Below the pieces are notes generated by a model, which saw nothing but the letters and a program-made list of their open reading frames with translations, was not told the DNA's origin and did no database searches. From Phyllobacterium zundukense (lineage in GTDB: Bacteria; Pseudomonadota; Alphaproteobacteria; Rhizobiales; Rhizobiaceae): a stretch of 64,000 nucleotides of DNA. Both the position numbers and the translations under genes were made by a program. Numbering within the stretch: the first letter of the stretch is position 1; each line of letters begins with the position of its first letter. Shown here piece by piece: positions 24,801 to 33,835 of this stretch. The stretch spans positions 1 through 64,000 of the forward strand of contig NZ_CP017944.1 of assembly GCF_002764115.1 (NCBI RefSeq). The letters run 5' to 3'.

Positions 24801-26839
24801 AGGGTGACTTCCTGTGCGTATTCTGTCTTTTTCTGCAGTCTCGCAAGTTCCTCGTAAGGAATGTGACACCGGATCTTGTGGCCGGGTTCCGCGTCGATCA
24901 GGGGCGGCTCCTGGTCCTCGCAGACGGCGCCAATCTTGCGGGGGCACCGTGTATGAAAAACGCATCCCATTGGCGGGTTGATGGCACTTGGAATCTCGCC
25001 GTCAAGCCGAACGCGGACGTGCTCGGCTTCATCCAGTTTTGGAACCGCAGAGAGCAACGCTTCGGTGTACGGATGGTGCGGTCCTGAGAACACACGTTCC
25101 GAGGGGCCAATCTCCATGATGCGGCCCAAATACAGCACTGCGATGTGATCCGACAGATAGCGGACAACGGCCAGATCATGCGAGATGAAGATATAACTGA
25201 CACGTTCCTTCGTCTGCAGATCCGCCAGCAAATTGAGAATTGCTGCCTGCACCGAGACGTCGAGTGCGGAGGTTGGTTCATCGCAGACAACAATTCGAGG
25301 ATCGCCGGCAAAGGCTCGGGCGATCGCCACCCTCTGCTTCAGTCCACCAGAAAGCTGACGTGGCTTTACGCTCAGATGCCGTTCGGTCAGACGCACCGAA
25401 CGCACAAGTTCGACGAGACGTTTCTGTTGCGCGGCGCCCCTCAGGCCAGCCAGCGTCCGCAGCGCCCTGCCCATGATATGCCGGATCGAATGGGAGCGGT
25501 TGAGCGCCGAGTCGGGATTCTGGAAAACGATCTGCATCGCCTTTACCTGATCAGCCGACCGGCTTTCGAGCCTTGGTGCCAGCGGTTTGCCCTCGAGCTG
25601 CATCGCGCCGCCAGTGTCGGCGGGAACGAGACCGAGCAGCAGTCGGGCGAAAGTGGTCTTGCCGCTGCCGGACTCCCCGACCAGGCCGAGCGTCTGGCCG
25701 GGCAGAAGATCCAGCGAAATATCATTCACGGCGCGCAAGGCGTGGCCGTGGCTGGCATAGGTCTTGTTGAGCCCCTCAATGCGCAGGACAGGTTCCGGCG
25801 ATGCGTTCACGGCGGGCGTCCCGATGTTGCCCGGTGTTGTGCGCGGAAGCATTTGTGCTTTCTCGTGATAGTGGCACCGGGAAAGGCGCCCCCCAAGATC
25901 ATGGAGTGGCGGCAGTTCGTTGTGGCACCGGTTGTCGGCGAGCGCGCAGCGATCAGCGAAAGCACAGCCACTGATTTTCGCCCCCGGCGCGGGCAGGAAG
26001 CCTGGAATTGTGTCGAGGCGTATCTGGTCCTTGCGCTGCCCACCGCGCGGCAGGCAGCGCAGCAAGGCAACCGTGTAGGGATGGCGAGGATCGTTGAAGA
26101 CCTGTTCTGTGGGTCCCTCCTCCACCAGCATGCCGGCATAGAGCACGCCCACCCGGTCACACATGCGCGAAACGACAGCGAGGTTATGGCTGATGAAAAG
26201 GATCGAGGCCGAAAGTTCTTGCCGCAGCTTGGCTATCAGGTCGAGCACTTCCGCCTCGACCGTCGCGTCAAGACCCGTCGTGGGCTCGTCCAGGATCAGC
26301 ATCGTAGGGTCATTGGCAAGGGCCATGGCGATACCAACGCGCTGCTGCATGCCGCCGGAAAGCTGATGCGGATAGCGCTGCATCACCCGAACCGGGTCGG
26401 AAATGCGCACACGGTTCAGCATGGCAATTGCCTGGTCCGACGCCAGCTGCCCGGAGATGCCGCGCAGCTCAAAAATTTCCGTCAATTGACGCCCGATGCG
26501 AATGGACGGGTTCAACGCCTTGCCGGGATCCTGATAGACCATCGAGACGCTGTCAGCGCGCATCCGGCGCAGCGCTTCGTTGTCAAGTTTCATGACATTC
26601 TGGCCGGCAAGCCAAATCTCTCCTGCGGTGATTACGCCGTTTCTCGGGAGGTAGCGCACGACAGAAAGGGCGACAGTAGACTTTCCGCAACCCGACTCAC
26701 CGACGAGGCCATAGGCTTCTCCCGGCCGTATCGTCAGGCTGAGGTCGCGCAGGACAGCCCTGTTGCGTCTGCCAACGCGGTAGGCGACGGACAGGTTGCG
26801 CAGTTCGAGTGCATTCTCTGCGTTGGAAGGTTCAGTCAT
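24797..26839 (-). CDS. Fused double ABC ATPase (DppD-DppF / GsiA-like)
   Basis: 680 aa made of two peptide-type ATPases in tandem. Domain 1 (about 10-320) has GESGCGKST, SGGMQQRVGIAMAL, MLILDEPTTGLD and the OppD-type C-terminal region with Cys residues. Domain 2 (about 345-675) has [36 protein letters not shown] and another OppC-terminal segment with CVFHTRCP. One chain supplies both ATPase halves. ATG 26839 has GGGAG upstream and overlaps the permease stop by 8 bp. It serves the importer encoded just upstream in the operon. Confidence 0.94.
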   Translation of the reverse strand: MTEPSNAENALELRNLSVAYRVGRRNRAVLRDLSLTIRPGEAYGLVGESGCGKSTVALSVVRYLPRNGVITAGEIWLAGQNVMKLDNEALRRMRADSVSMVYQDPGKALNPSIRIGRQLTEIFELRGISGQLASDQAIAMLNRVRISDPVRVMQRYPHQLSGGMQQRVGIAMALANDPTMLILDEPTTGLDATVEAEVLDLIAKLRQELSASILFISHNLAVVSRMCDRVGVLYAGMLVEEGPTEQVFNDPRHPYTVALLRCLPRGGQRKDQIRLDTIPGFLPAPGAKISGCAFADRCALADNRCHNELPPLHDLGGRLSRCHYHEKAQMLPRTTPGNIGTPAVNASPEPVLRIEGLNKTYASHGHALRAVNDISLDLLPGQTLGLVGESGSGKTTFARLLLGLVPADTGGAMQLEGKPLAPRLESRSADQVKAMQIVFQNPDSALNRSHSIRHIMGRALRTLAGLRGAAQQKRLVELVRSVRLTERHLSVKPRQLSGGLKQRVAIARAFAGDPRIVVCDEPTSALDVSVQAAILNLLADLQTKERVSYIFISHDLAVVRYLSDHIAVLYLGRIMEIGPSERVFSGPHHPYTEALLSAVPKLDEAEHVRVRLDGEIPSAINPPMGCVFHTRCPRKIGAVCEDQEPPLIDAEPGHKIRCHIPYEELARLQKKTEYAQEVTL

Positions 26840-27713
26840 TGAGAGCTCCCTGAACCCCGTCGGCGACAAGATTGACGCCGATGACGAGCGATGCGATGGC
26901 CAGCGCGTCGAACAGCACAGTCCACCAGAACCCGCCGCCGATCATGCCGTAATTGCTGGAGATGCTCAGACCCCAGTCGGGGGATGGCGGCTGGATGCCG
27001 AAGCCCATGAAACTCAATGTCGCAACCGCAAAGATTGCATAGCCAAGCCGGACTGTCGTTTCGACGAGAATGGGCGGTATCACGTTCGGCAATATTTCGA
27101 CGAACATCGTGTGAAGTGCGCTTTCCCGGCGCAGCTGCGCAGCTGCCACATAGTCAAGTTCGCGTTCGGAAAGAACTGCAGATCGCACAGTACGGGCAAT
27201 AATCGGCGAGAAGCTGAGCCCGATGACGATGATGACCGTGGCCTTCGACGTACCAAGCGCAACGATGGCAAGCAGCGCGACGATGACGACAGGGATAGCC
27301 ATGAACGCTTCGAGGATGCGGCTTATGATGTCGTCCACCAGACCACGGAAATAGCCGGTAAAGAGGCCCAGCGTGGTACCGGCCAGCGTGGCAAGGAGCG
27401 TTGCAAGCGGTGCGACGGTCAGGATGTCGCGCGAGCCGACAATGACACGCGAAAAGACGTCCCGGCCGAGCTGATCGGTGCCGAACCAGTGTTCCGCAGA
27501 GGGCGGCACGAGCGCGTTGATGATATCGTCGGCGAGCGGATCATAGGGGGTGAAATGTTCGCCGAACAGTGCACAGACAACCCAGAAGAGCACGATGGTC
27601 AGTCCGGAGAGGAAGGAACCCGAACGGCTGAGCGAAGCAAGGACTTCGGTCACAGGACTGCGCGTGCTGGGGGCGCTGGGTAGTTCGGGTTGCTTGATTT
27701 CGATTGCAGTCAT
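26832..27713 (-). CDS. Dipeptide-type ABC permease (DppC-like)
   Basis: 293 aa. It has an N-terminal cytoplasmic tail and a first span near residues 38-55. GTDQLGRDVFSRVIVGSRD is the DppC hallmark at about residues 78-96, and GFGIQPPSPDWG lies near residue 245. It overlaps the preceding permease by 4 bp (ATGA). Part of the same importer as the fused ATPase. Confidence 0.94.
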   Translation of the reverse strand: MTAIEIKQPELPSAPSTRSPVTEVLASLSRSGSFLSGLTIVLFWVVCALFGEHFTPYDPLADDIINALVPPSAEHWFGTDQLGRDVFSRVIVGSRDILTVAPLATLLATLAGTTLGLFTGYFRGLVDDIISRILEAFMAIPVVIVALLAIVALGTSKATVIIVIGLSFSPIIARTVRSAVLSERELDYVAAAQLRRESALHTMFVEILPNVIPPILVETTVRLGYAIFAVATLSFMGFGIQPPSPDWGLSISSNYGMIGGGFWWTVLFDALAIASLVIGVNLVADGVQGALND

Positions 27714-28663
27714 TGTTCCGTCCCCAATCGAATGCGCGGGTTCAGCACCGAGTAGAGAATGTCGGCAACCAGCGTCGCCACCGAATAGACGATGCCGATC
27801 GTCAGAATTCCGGCCTCGAGGATCGGAAAATCCTTGCCGCGCGCTGCCGTAAAGATCAGCGAGCCGATCCCCTGGTAACGAAACAGCGTCTCGACCACCA
27901 CAAGGCCGCCAATCAGGTAGCCGGTCTGCGTTGCAATAACCGTGATGGTCGGAAGAAGAGCGTTGCGCAGGACGTGCCGCCAGATGACGGTGCGCCAGGG
28001 GAGGCCCTTCAGGACTGCCGTTCTCGTATAGTCGGAATCGAGTGCCTCGATCATGCCGGAGCGGGCCATACGAGCGATGTAGCCGAACAACACCAGAAAG
28101 AGCGGCAGGGCCGGCAGGATGAGATAATAGATCTGCGTAAAGAAACCTGCATCCTTGGGCCAGGTTGCCGCAATGGGGAGCCAGTTCAGCCAGACACCGA
28201 AGATCAGGATAAAAATGATGCCAGTGACGAATTCCGGCAGCACCGTTGCCGATAATCCCCCCAGGCTGATGATGCGGTCGATGGGGCGATTGAGATTCAA
28301 TGCGGCGATGATACCGCCAAGTATCCCCAACGGCACGACCATGATGAACGCAACCAGCGCAAGCTTCATGGAATTGCCCAATGCGTCGATGACGAATGGT
28401 GCCACCGGAGCCCGGAAGATATAGGATGTGCCCATATCCCCCTGGATGAAATTGGAAATCCAGTCCCAGTATTGCACAAGAAGTGGCCGGTCCAGGCCGA
28501 GCGAATGATTGAGCGCGTCAACAGCGCGGATATCGGCAAGTGGTCCCAATATGGCACGGCCAACATTTCCGGGCAGCACCTGGCCTCCCAGAAACACCAT
28601 GATGCTGAGCAGAAACAGCGTAACCAGCGACAGGACAATGCGCTTTAACAGGAAGGAAAGAAT
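27710..28663 (-). CDS. Dipeptide-type ABC permease (DppB-like), probable ATT start
   Basis: 317 aa if translation begins at ATT 28663. Family marks are GGQVLPGNV, GDMGTSYIF, the EAA loop TRTAVLKGLPWRTVIWRHVLRN, and LNPRIR at the end. The first ATG (28600) would cut off the conserved N-terminal span. Reading back in frame gives ILSFLLKRIVLSLVTLFLLSI, the normal DppB start, and the frame then meets a stop. AAGGAG lies 8 bp before the ATT, and no ATG, GTG or TTG is available between. ATT is a rare but known initiation codon. Confidence 0.88.
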   Translation of the reverse strand: MLSFLLKRIVLSLVTLFLLSIMVFLGGQVLPGNVGRAILGPLADIRAVDALNHSLGLDRPLLVQYWDWISNFIQGDMGTSYIFRAPVAPFVIDALGNSMKLALVAFIMVVPLGILGGIIAALNLNRPIDRIISLGGLSATVLPEFVTGIIFILIFGVWLNWLPIAATWPKDAGFFTQIYYLILPALPLFLVLFGYIARMARSGMIEALDSDYTRTAVLKGLPWRTVIWRHVLRNALLPTITVIATQTGYLIGGLVVVETLFRYQGIGSLIFTAARGKDFPILEAGILTIGIVYSVATLVADILYSVLNPRIRLGTEQ

Positions 28664-28733
28664 GGCTTATGCTCCTTGATGAGCCAGCCCCACAAACATG
28701 GAGCTGGCTGTTGCCGGATTCCGTTCCTCCCCG

Positions 28734-30446
28734 TCAGGCTTTCGACGCGCGGTCGAGATAGTTCTGCGACATGGCCGTCGGCTGTACGCCGGTTACCCCC
28801 TTCGCGGTTGCGGTCAGATAGTCGAAGAAGTAACCGAAGATAACCGGCGTCTCCTCAAGCAGGAGATTCTGGATCTTGCCGGCGGTCTGCTTTTGGGCTT
28901 CCAGATCGAGGGCCGCGATATAGCCCGAAGCCAGCTGATCGTAGTCCTTGTTCTTGAAGTGAGCCGAATTCCAGGTGCCTTCGCTCTTCAGCGGAGCCGA
29001 CAGGTAGACATTGGGAACGCCCCGATGGCCATAGTCGGTAATGCCCATGACCGAGTCGAGCCAGTTCGATTTACCGAAGACGGCATCGCCATAATAGGCT
29101 CCCTGATCAAGGATGTTCAATTCGAGATCGATCCCGATTTCCTTGACCGCATTCTGGATGAGCACTGCGTATTCCGGAATCTCCAGATAGCGTTCCGTCG
29201 TCAGCGTGACTTTGAAACCCTTGCCGGCGCCCGCTGCCTCCATCAATTGCTTGGCCTGCGTCAGGTCCTGCTGCCGCTGCGCAACACTTGTGTCCGTCGA
29301 AGGGAACACCGGAGCGAACGGACTGTCATTGCCCAATGATGCACGGCCGCGCATCAAACCCTTCTGCAGTTTGTTCCGGTCGATGCTGAGTGCAATAGCA
29401 CGGCGCACCCGCGCATCCTTGAAGGGATCCATGTCGCACCGCATGTGCACCTGGTGGTGCGCAACGGATTTGAGACTGAGAATTTCGACGTTGGGATCGT
29501 TGAGCAGGCCGACGCCGGCCAGAACCGGAAGCTGGTTGATAACATCCACCTGCCTGCCCTGAAGCGCCAGGATCATCGGCTGGATATCGGCGAAGAAGGT
29601 GAACTCCGTCCGGTCAGGCAGGGCCTTCTCACCCCAGTAGTCGTCGTTTCTGACGAATGAGGCGCCTACTTTCGGCGTGTACTTCTCAAGCTTGAACGGT
29701 CCGGTCGCGTTGAAGTTCTTTTCAAAATCGCCCTTGTAGTCAGCCGGAATAATGATCGCGTTGTAATTGTCCGACGACACCATATAGGGGAAATTGCCGT
29801 TCGGCGCATCGAGATGGAACTCTACCGTGTAGTCGTCGATCTTCTTTGTCGCGCCCTTCTGCAGATACCCAGTGAAAACCGACAAGGCATTCGAAGAATT
29901 GGCTGGATCAGCCAGCCGGTCGATGCTGGCCACCACATCGTCAGCCTTCATTTCGGCGCCGCTATGGAACTTCACACCCTTGCGCAAGGTGAAGGTCCAC
30001 ACGTCACCCTTGTCGTTCGGCTTCCAGCTTTCAGCGAGCATCGGCTTCAAGACAAGATCGGGACCGTCAAGGCAGAGAAATTCACCTACCTGTTGCAGCA
30101 TCAAAAGACCGCCGGCGTCGGCAACGCTGACGGGCTCTATGGCCGCGGCGGGAACACTGCTGGCCACACGAATGGTTGCACCGGGCGTTCCCTGTGCGCG
30201 GGCGAGGCTTGGCATCCCCCCGAACCCTGCTGCAAAGCCGACGCTTCCAAGGAAAGGCAGCGACAGACCCAGCAGGCTCCCGTGACGAATGAATTCGCGG
30301 CGGCTGACCCTGCCGTCCACGAGACCGTCGATCAGATGGTTTTCGAGATCAGTCCGGCCACGCCGGAGAATGTCGAGAATCTTGTAGTTCTTCATGGCTT
30401 CTGCTCTTTCCCCTGTGTTCTGGTTCTTGCCGGACGAGAGGTTCAT
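28734..30446 (-). CDS. ABC transporter substrate-binding protein, family 5 (peptide/nickel type), Tat signal
   Basis: 570 aa. The binding protein of the importer, SBP_bac_5 fold (WTFTLRKGVKFHSGAEMKADDV). It has an unusual long polar N-terminus of about 45 residues before a twin-arginine motif, SRREFIRHGSLLG, and a hydrophobic region ending in LARAQ. ATG 30446 has AAGGAG 7 bp upstream. A later ATG (30395) would shorten the polar region but has a weaker site. The ligand is unknown; context points to a compound that the two enolase-family enzymes can process. Confidence 0.9.
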   Translation of the reverse strand: MNLSSGKNQNTGERAEAMKNYKILDILRRGRTDLENHLIDGLVDGRVSRREFIRHGSLLGLSLPFLGSVGFAAGFGGMPSLARAQGTPGATIRVASSVPAAAIEPVSVADAGGLLMLQQVGEFLCLDGPDLVLKPMLAESWKPNDKGDVWTFTLRKGVKFHSGAEMKADDVVASIDRLADPANSSNALSVFTGYLQKGATKKIDDYTVEFHLDAPNGNFPYMVSSDNYNAIIIPADYKGDFEKNFNATGPFKLEKYTPKVGASFVRNDDYWGEKALPDRTEFTFFADIQPMILALQGRQVDVINQLPVLAGVGLLNDPNVEILSLKSVAHHQVHMRCDMDPFKDARVRRAIALSIDRNKLQKGLMRGRASLGNDSPFAPVFPSTDTSVAQRQQDLTQAKQLMEAAGAGKGFKVTLTTERYLEIPEYAVLIQNAVKEIGIDLELNILDQGAYYGDAVFGKSNWLDSVMGITDYGHRGVPNVYLSAPLKSEGTWNSAHFKNKDYDQLASGYIAALDLEAQKQTAGKIQNLLLEETPVIFGYFFDYLTATAKGVTGVQPTAMSQNYLDRASKA

Positions 30447-30568
30447 CAGCGCTCCTTGTCGCTGAGTTGTCGGACCGTCCGTAACCGACAAACATTGGAA
30501 TGCCATTTCCTCCGGTCACCTTGCTGTCCGGTCTTTTGCCGGACTGGCATCAAACTAACGTCCTCCCG

Positions 30569-31753
30569 TCAATTCAGCGGCAGACGCCGATAGGTCCCCG
30601 GACTTGCCGGGTTGTGATATTTGTTCTTTGGCCCGCGTTCCATGTAATCCCGGTGACAGGCGGCCAGTTTGTCTCGCGCCAGTGTTACACCCAAGCCGGG
30701 ACCTTCTGGCACTGGGACGACATTGTTCAGCGGTGAAAACGGCCCGCCTTCGATGATATCGGTCGTCTGCATGCGAAACAGCGACTGGTTCGGCTCCCTG
30801 ATCCAGCCTAATGCCGCGCACAGATGAAGATAGGCGGCGCTCCCGATGCCGGAGTCGCCACTATAGCACCAGAAATCGATGGCGGCATGTTCACATGCGC
30901 CGATGAAACGGATGAGCCGACCGATTCCGCCGTGAACGGCCGGATTGCCGACAATCGCATCCGGAACCCGCAATTCGACGGCACGGGCAATGTCGATATT
31001 GTGTGTTGAGAACGGTATCGAACAATGGCGGCGCAATTCACGCATTTCCTCGATTGTTGCGACTGGATCTTCCCAATTGCGAACGTTCAGTTCTTCCAAC
31101 GGTCGCACAAGTTGTCGCGCGGTTGCAAGTGAATAAGCCTGGTTGGAATCGATCCGCAGCATCACATCGTCACCGAGTTTCTTGCGGATCAGCTCGATCA
31201 CTCGCAGCGATATCTTCGGATCTTCTGTGGAGAACTTTCCCTCAAAGAAGGTAGTCCCATACGTCTCGTGCAGTTCGACACAATAATCGGCAACTTCTTC
31301 CGGGGTTTTTTCACCAATCGTGTCCGGCCCGTCTCCGCGCAGCGAGAAATAATCGGTAAAGGGTATCGCTTTACGCACCGCGCCACCGAGCAGCTGGTAA
31401 AGCGGCTGGTTCCACGCCTTGCCGCGCAGATCCCATAGTGCCATTTCGATTGCACCGAATGCCATGATGCGATTGCGGTCGTTGATGCTCTGAACGCCGG
31501 TCCAGTACGGCAGGCAGACATTTTCAGCGCCGGCTATATCGAACGCGTCGCGTCCGATCAGCCTCGACGCCAGCACGTCTCTAATGATGGCAGCCGCCGC
31601 GGCGCTCGGCGCCTCACCGAGGCCGATCAATCCATCCTCGGTCTCGACTTCGACGATCGTCGGCGAAAAGCCGTCCAGTTCCCCGAATACCCAGACATAG
31701 GGAGCTTCAAGGGTCAGATTGATCGGTGTCGCAGTGATACGGCGAATTTTCAT
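30569..31753 (-). CDS. Enolase-superfamily enzyme, glucarate-dehydratase-like
   Basis: 394-aa mandelate-racemase/glucarate-dehydratase group enzyme. It abstracts a proton alpha to a carboxylate using Mg2+. Candidate residues are Lys173 in EGKFS, Asp202 in RIDSNQAY, Glu228 in NWEDPV, and Asn252 in STHNIDI (third metal ligand position). Glucarate dehydratases carry His in an H-S-N-N-H loop; the aligned region reads WCYSGDSG, so the general acid may differ. It is cotranscribed 1 bp after the second enolase gene. Substrate likely a sugar acid or other hydroxyacid; not proven. Confidence 0.8.
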   Translation of the reverse strand: MKIRRITATPINLTLEAPYVWVFGELDGFSPTIVEVETEDGLIGLGEAPSAAAAAIIRDVLASRLIGRDAFDIAGAENVCLPYWTGVQSINDRNRIMAFGAIEMALWDLRGKAWNQPLYQLLGGAVRKAIPFTDYFSLRGDGPDTIGEKTPEEVADYCVELHETYGTTFFEGKFSTEDPKISLRVIELIRKKLGDDVMLRIDSNQAYSLATARQLVRPLEELNVRNWEDPVATIEEMRELRRHCSIPFSTHNIDIARAVELRVPDAIVGNPAVHGGIGRLIRFIGACEHAAIDFWCYSGDSGIGSAAYLHLCAALGWIREPNQSLFRMQTTDIIEGGPFSPLNNVVPVPEGPGLGVTLARDKLAACHRDYMERGPKNKYHNPASPGTYRRLPLN

Positions 31754-31754
31754 A

Positions 31755-32861
31755 TCAATGGCTCAGGTCTAGGAAAGGCGCGCCGAGCAGCCCGGGATCG
31801 ACGTCAATACCAAGGCCGGGGCCATCCGGGATACCCATGCGGCTGCCAATAACGGGCGGCGTGTTCCTGGCGGTGCGGACCGTGACCCATTCGTGAAAGG
31901 CAATCGCGTGCAATCGCCGTTCCTCGGGCGTCGAAAGCGAAAGATGCGCCATTGCGGCGGTATCGACTTCGGCTCCGCCGGTATCCTCGACGGTGACCAT
32001 GAAGCCGAGATCGACAGCAAGATCACGGATCTGGCGGGTCTTTGTTACGCCTCCCAGACGAGAAATCTTCAACGTCAGCCCATCCGCTGCGCCCTTGCGA
32101 TGAATGTCCAGCATTTCCTCAAGCGATGTGACGGACTCATCAAGAATCATGGGTTTGTTGAGGGAGCGCCTGACCGAAAGGCAGTCGTCGATAGAGACGC
32201 AGGGCTGTTCCATCGTGTAGTCGATTTCCCGGGTTGCATCGACGAACTGCCGCGCCTGATAAGCCGACCACCCGGCATTGGCATCGCAAAAGATCACCGT
32301 GCCTTTGGGAACGGACGCTGCAACAGCGGCAACCCGTTCAATATCGTCGTGAACCTTGCCGCCCACCTTGACCTGCAGACGATGAAAGCCTTCGGAGACT
32401 ATTCGCTTTGCATTGGCAATCATCACCTCGACCGAGCCATGCGTGACGACCCTGTACAGATCCGCCATGTCGCTTTCCTGGCCACCGAACATCGTCACAA
32501 GCGGCACGTCGGCCGCGCGGGCGGTCAGATCCGAACAAGCCATATCGAGCGCGGATTTGATATAGGGATGGCCCTTGAACACAGTGTCCATCAACCTGTT
32601 TAGGCGGGTCAGTGCGCGCGGATCCTGTCCGAGAAGATGAGGTGCTATTTCGGCGACGCCCGCCTGCGCCCCCGCGGCGAACGCAGCGGAATAGAAATTG
32701 CCGAGCGGTGCCATTTCACCCCATCCAGTGAGTCCGGTGTCAGAGGTGACCGATACCAGAACAGCATCGAACCCCTCCGCGCCGCGCCCCTTGGACATGT
32801 TGTAACGGCCATCAACAAAAGGCTGCATGACGCGGTAGGCTTTTATGGTGTTGATATGCAC
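31755..32861 (-). CDS. Enolase-superfamily dehydratase/racemase (possibly cis-3-hydroxy-L-proline dehydratase-like)
   Basis: 368 aa of the muconate-lactonising-enzyme subgroup. Catalytic Lys165 (LQVKVGG) and Lys265 (LKISRLGG) face each other across the metal site Asp193 (CDANAGW), Glu218 (MEQPC) and Asp241 (LDES). Two Lys acid/bases fit racemases and hydroxyproline-type dehydratases, including cis-3-hydroxy-L-proline dehydratase and proline-betaine epimerase. The operon also has an Ldh2 reductase, which would suit the imine product. First structural gene downstream of the GntR regulator. Function is an inference from residues and neighbours. Confidence 0.78.
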   Translation of the reverse strand: MHINTIKAYRVMQPFVDGRYNMSKGRGAEGFDAVLVSVTSDTGLTGWGEMAPLGNFYSAAFAAGAQAGVAEIAPHLLGQDPRALTRLNRLMDTVFKGHPYIKSALDMACSDLTARAADVPLVTMFGGQESDMADLYRVVTHGSVEVMIANAKRIVSEGFHRLQVKVGGKVHDDIERVAAVAASVPKGTVIFCDANAGWSAYQARQFVDATREIDYTMEQPCVSIDDCLSVRRSLNKPMILDESVTSLEEMLDIHRKGAADGLTLKISRLGGVTKTRQIRDLAVDLGFMVTVEDTGGAEVDTAAMAHLSLSTPEERRLHAIAFHEWVTVRTARNTPPVIGSRMGIPDGPGLGIDVDPGLLGAPFLDLSH

Positions 32862-32920
32862 GGCGTACGATCCTATGACTGGTAAACAGAAAGCGGGGCC
32901 GAATGGGGCGTGGGGAGCGA

Positions 32921-33661
32921 TCAGGGGTCGATGGGTTTCTGCTTAGCTCCGTTACGCCCGTCAGGTGTCTTGCTACCGCCGTTCCGCTTTTCGAGACTTG
33001 CTGCAAAAGCGACCAGTTCCTCGAAGTCGAGGGCAATATGCTCACGGGCATGGCACTGGGCGGCCTTCATATCGCGCCCTTTGAGCAGGCGCACATATTC
33101 TTCATGAACATCGAGGGATGGAACCGGCTCGTTGCGCGCGCGCTGATGCAAAGCAAAATACATTTGAAGCCGGCTGGTCAGTCGCTGCCATGTGTCGAGC
33201 AGCAACGCATTGTCGGCCCATTCATAGATCAACCCATGCAGTTGCAGCGCGGTCTCGATCTGGCGGGTCGTGTCGACAGCGAGCGTCGCCTGTTTGACCG
33301 CATCATGCCGGCGATCGAGTTCATCAAAAAACTGGTCCGTCCTGTTCGGCCACGTCTTCTCGATGGCAAATTCATCGAGCACCTGGTTGAGCGAATAGGC
33401 GTCCTCGATATCCTTGGCGGTCACTTCGATGACAAAAGTTCCCGCATAGGGGATGCTGGTCAGGATACCCTCCTGAACCAGTTCCCGCATTGCTTCGCGC
33501 AAGGGCGCGCGGCTGACACGCATCTGCTCGGAAATACGAAGCTCGTTCAGCTTCTGCCCGGGCTCCAGCTTGCCCGTGAGAATCGCCCGCTTGAGCAGTG
33601 TGACAATCTCAGCGCGGCGGGTCGTATCGACAATCGGATCAAAATCGGTCTTGCTCATCAT
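32921..33661 (-). CDS. GntR-family transcriptional regulator (FadR/FCD subfamily)
   Basis: 246 aa. The N-terminal winged helix is shown by VTLLKRAILTGKLEPGQKLNELRISEQMRVSRAPLREAMREL. The C-terminal all-helical FCD ligand domain spans about residues 90-225, with His residues likely to bind a metal (RRHDAVKQ, LHGLIYEW, HAREHI). It is the first gene of the operon and should respond to a small acid made or imported by the operon. A palindrome 35 bp upstream (33696-33707) matches the half-site spacing of this subfamily. M1 at 33661 or M2 at 33658. Confidence 0.92.
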   Translation of the reverse strand: MMSKTDFDPIVDTTRRAEIVTLLKRAILTGKLEPGQKLNELRISEQMRVSRAPLREAMRELVQEGILTSIPYAGTFVIEVTAKDIEDAYSLNQVLDEFAIEKTWPNRTDQFFDELDRRHDAVKQATLAVDTTRQIETALQLHGLIYEWADNALLLDTWQRLTSRLQMYFALHQRARNEPVPSLDVHEEYVRLLKGRDMKAAQCHAREHIALDFEELVAFAASLEKRNGGSKTPDGRNGAKQKPIDP

Positions 33662-33695
33662 GACTGAAATCCTGTATGCAGATGCAGGAAATCAG

Positions 33696-33707
33696 ATTGT
33701 CGACAAT
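33696..33707. promoter_or_regulatory. Putative GntR operator (perfect palindrome)
   Basis: ATTGTCGACAAT, a perfect 12-bp palindrome that contains the TNGTNNACNA-like core of FCD-type GntR operators. It lies 35 bp upstream of the GntR start. Probably the site for autoregulation and operon control. Confidence 0.65.
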
Positions 33708-33835
33708 ATAGCAATACTGGATTCAAAGGTTGCGATTGGATTTAGCCGTCATTGCTGACGTGCCTATCGCAGCCAAGCCTTTTCTGATTTATAGCAGCGC
33801 GCGCACATGCCTCGCTTTCCTTACCGGAGACTGAC

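Noticed and set aside
25145..26842. 565-codon plus-strand open frame opposite the fused ABC ATPase
   Set aside because: Shadow of the real gene; no family motifs and a skewed composition.
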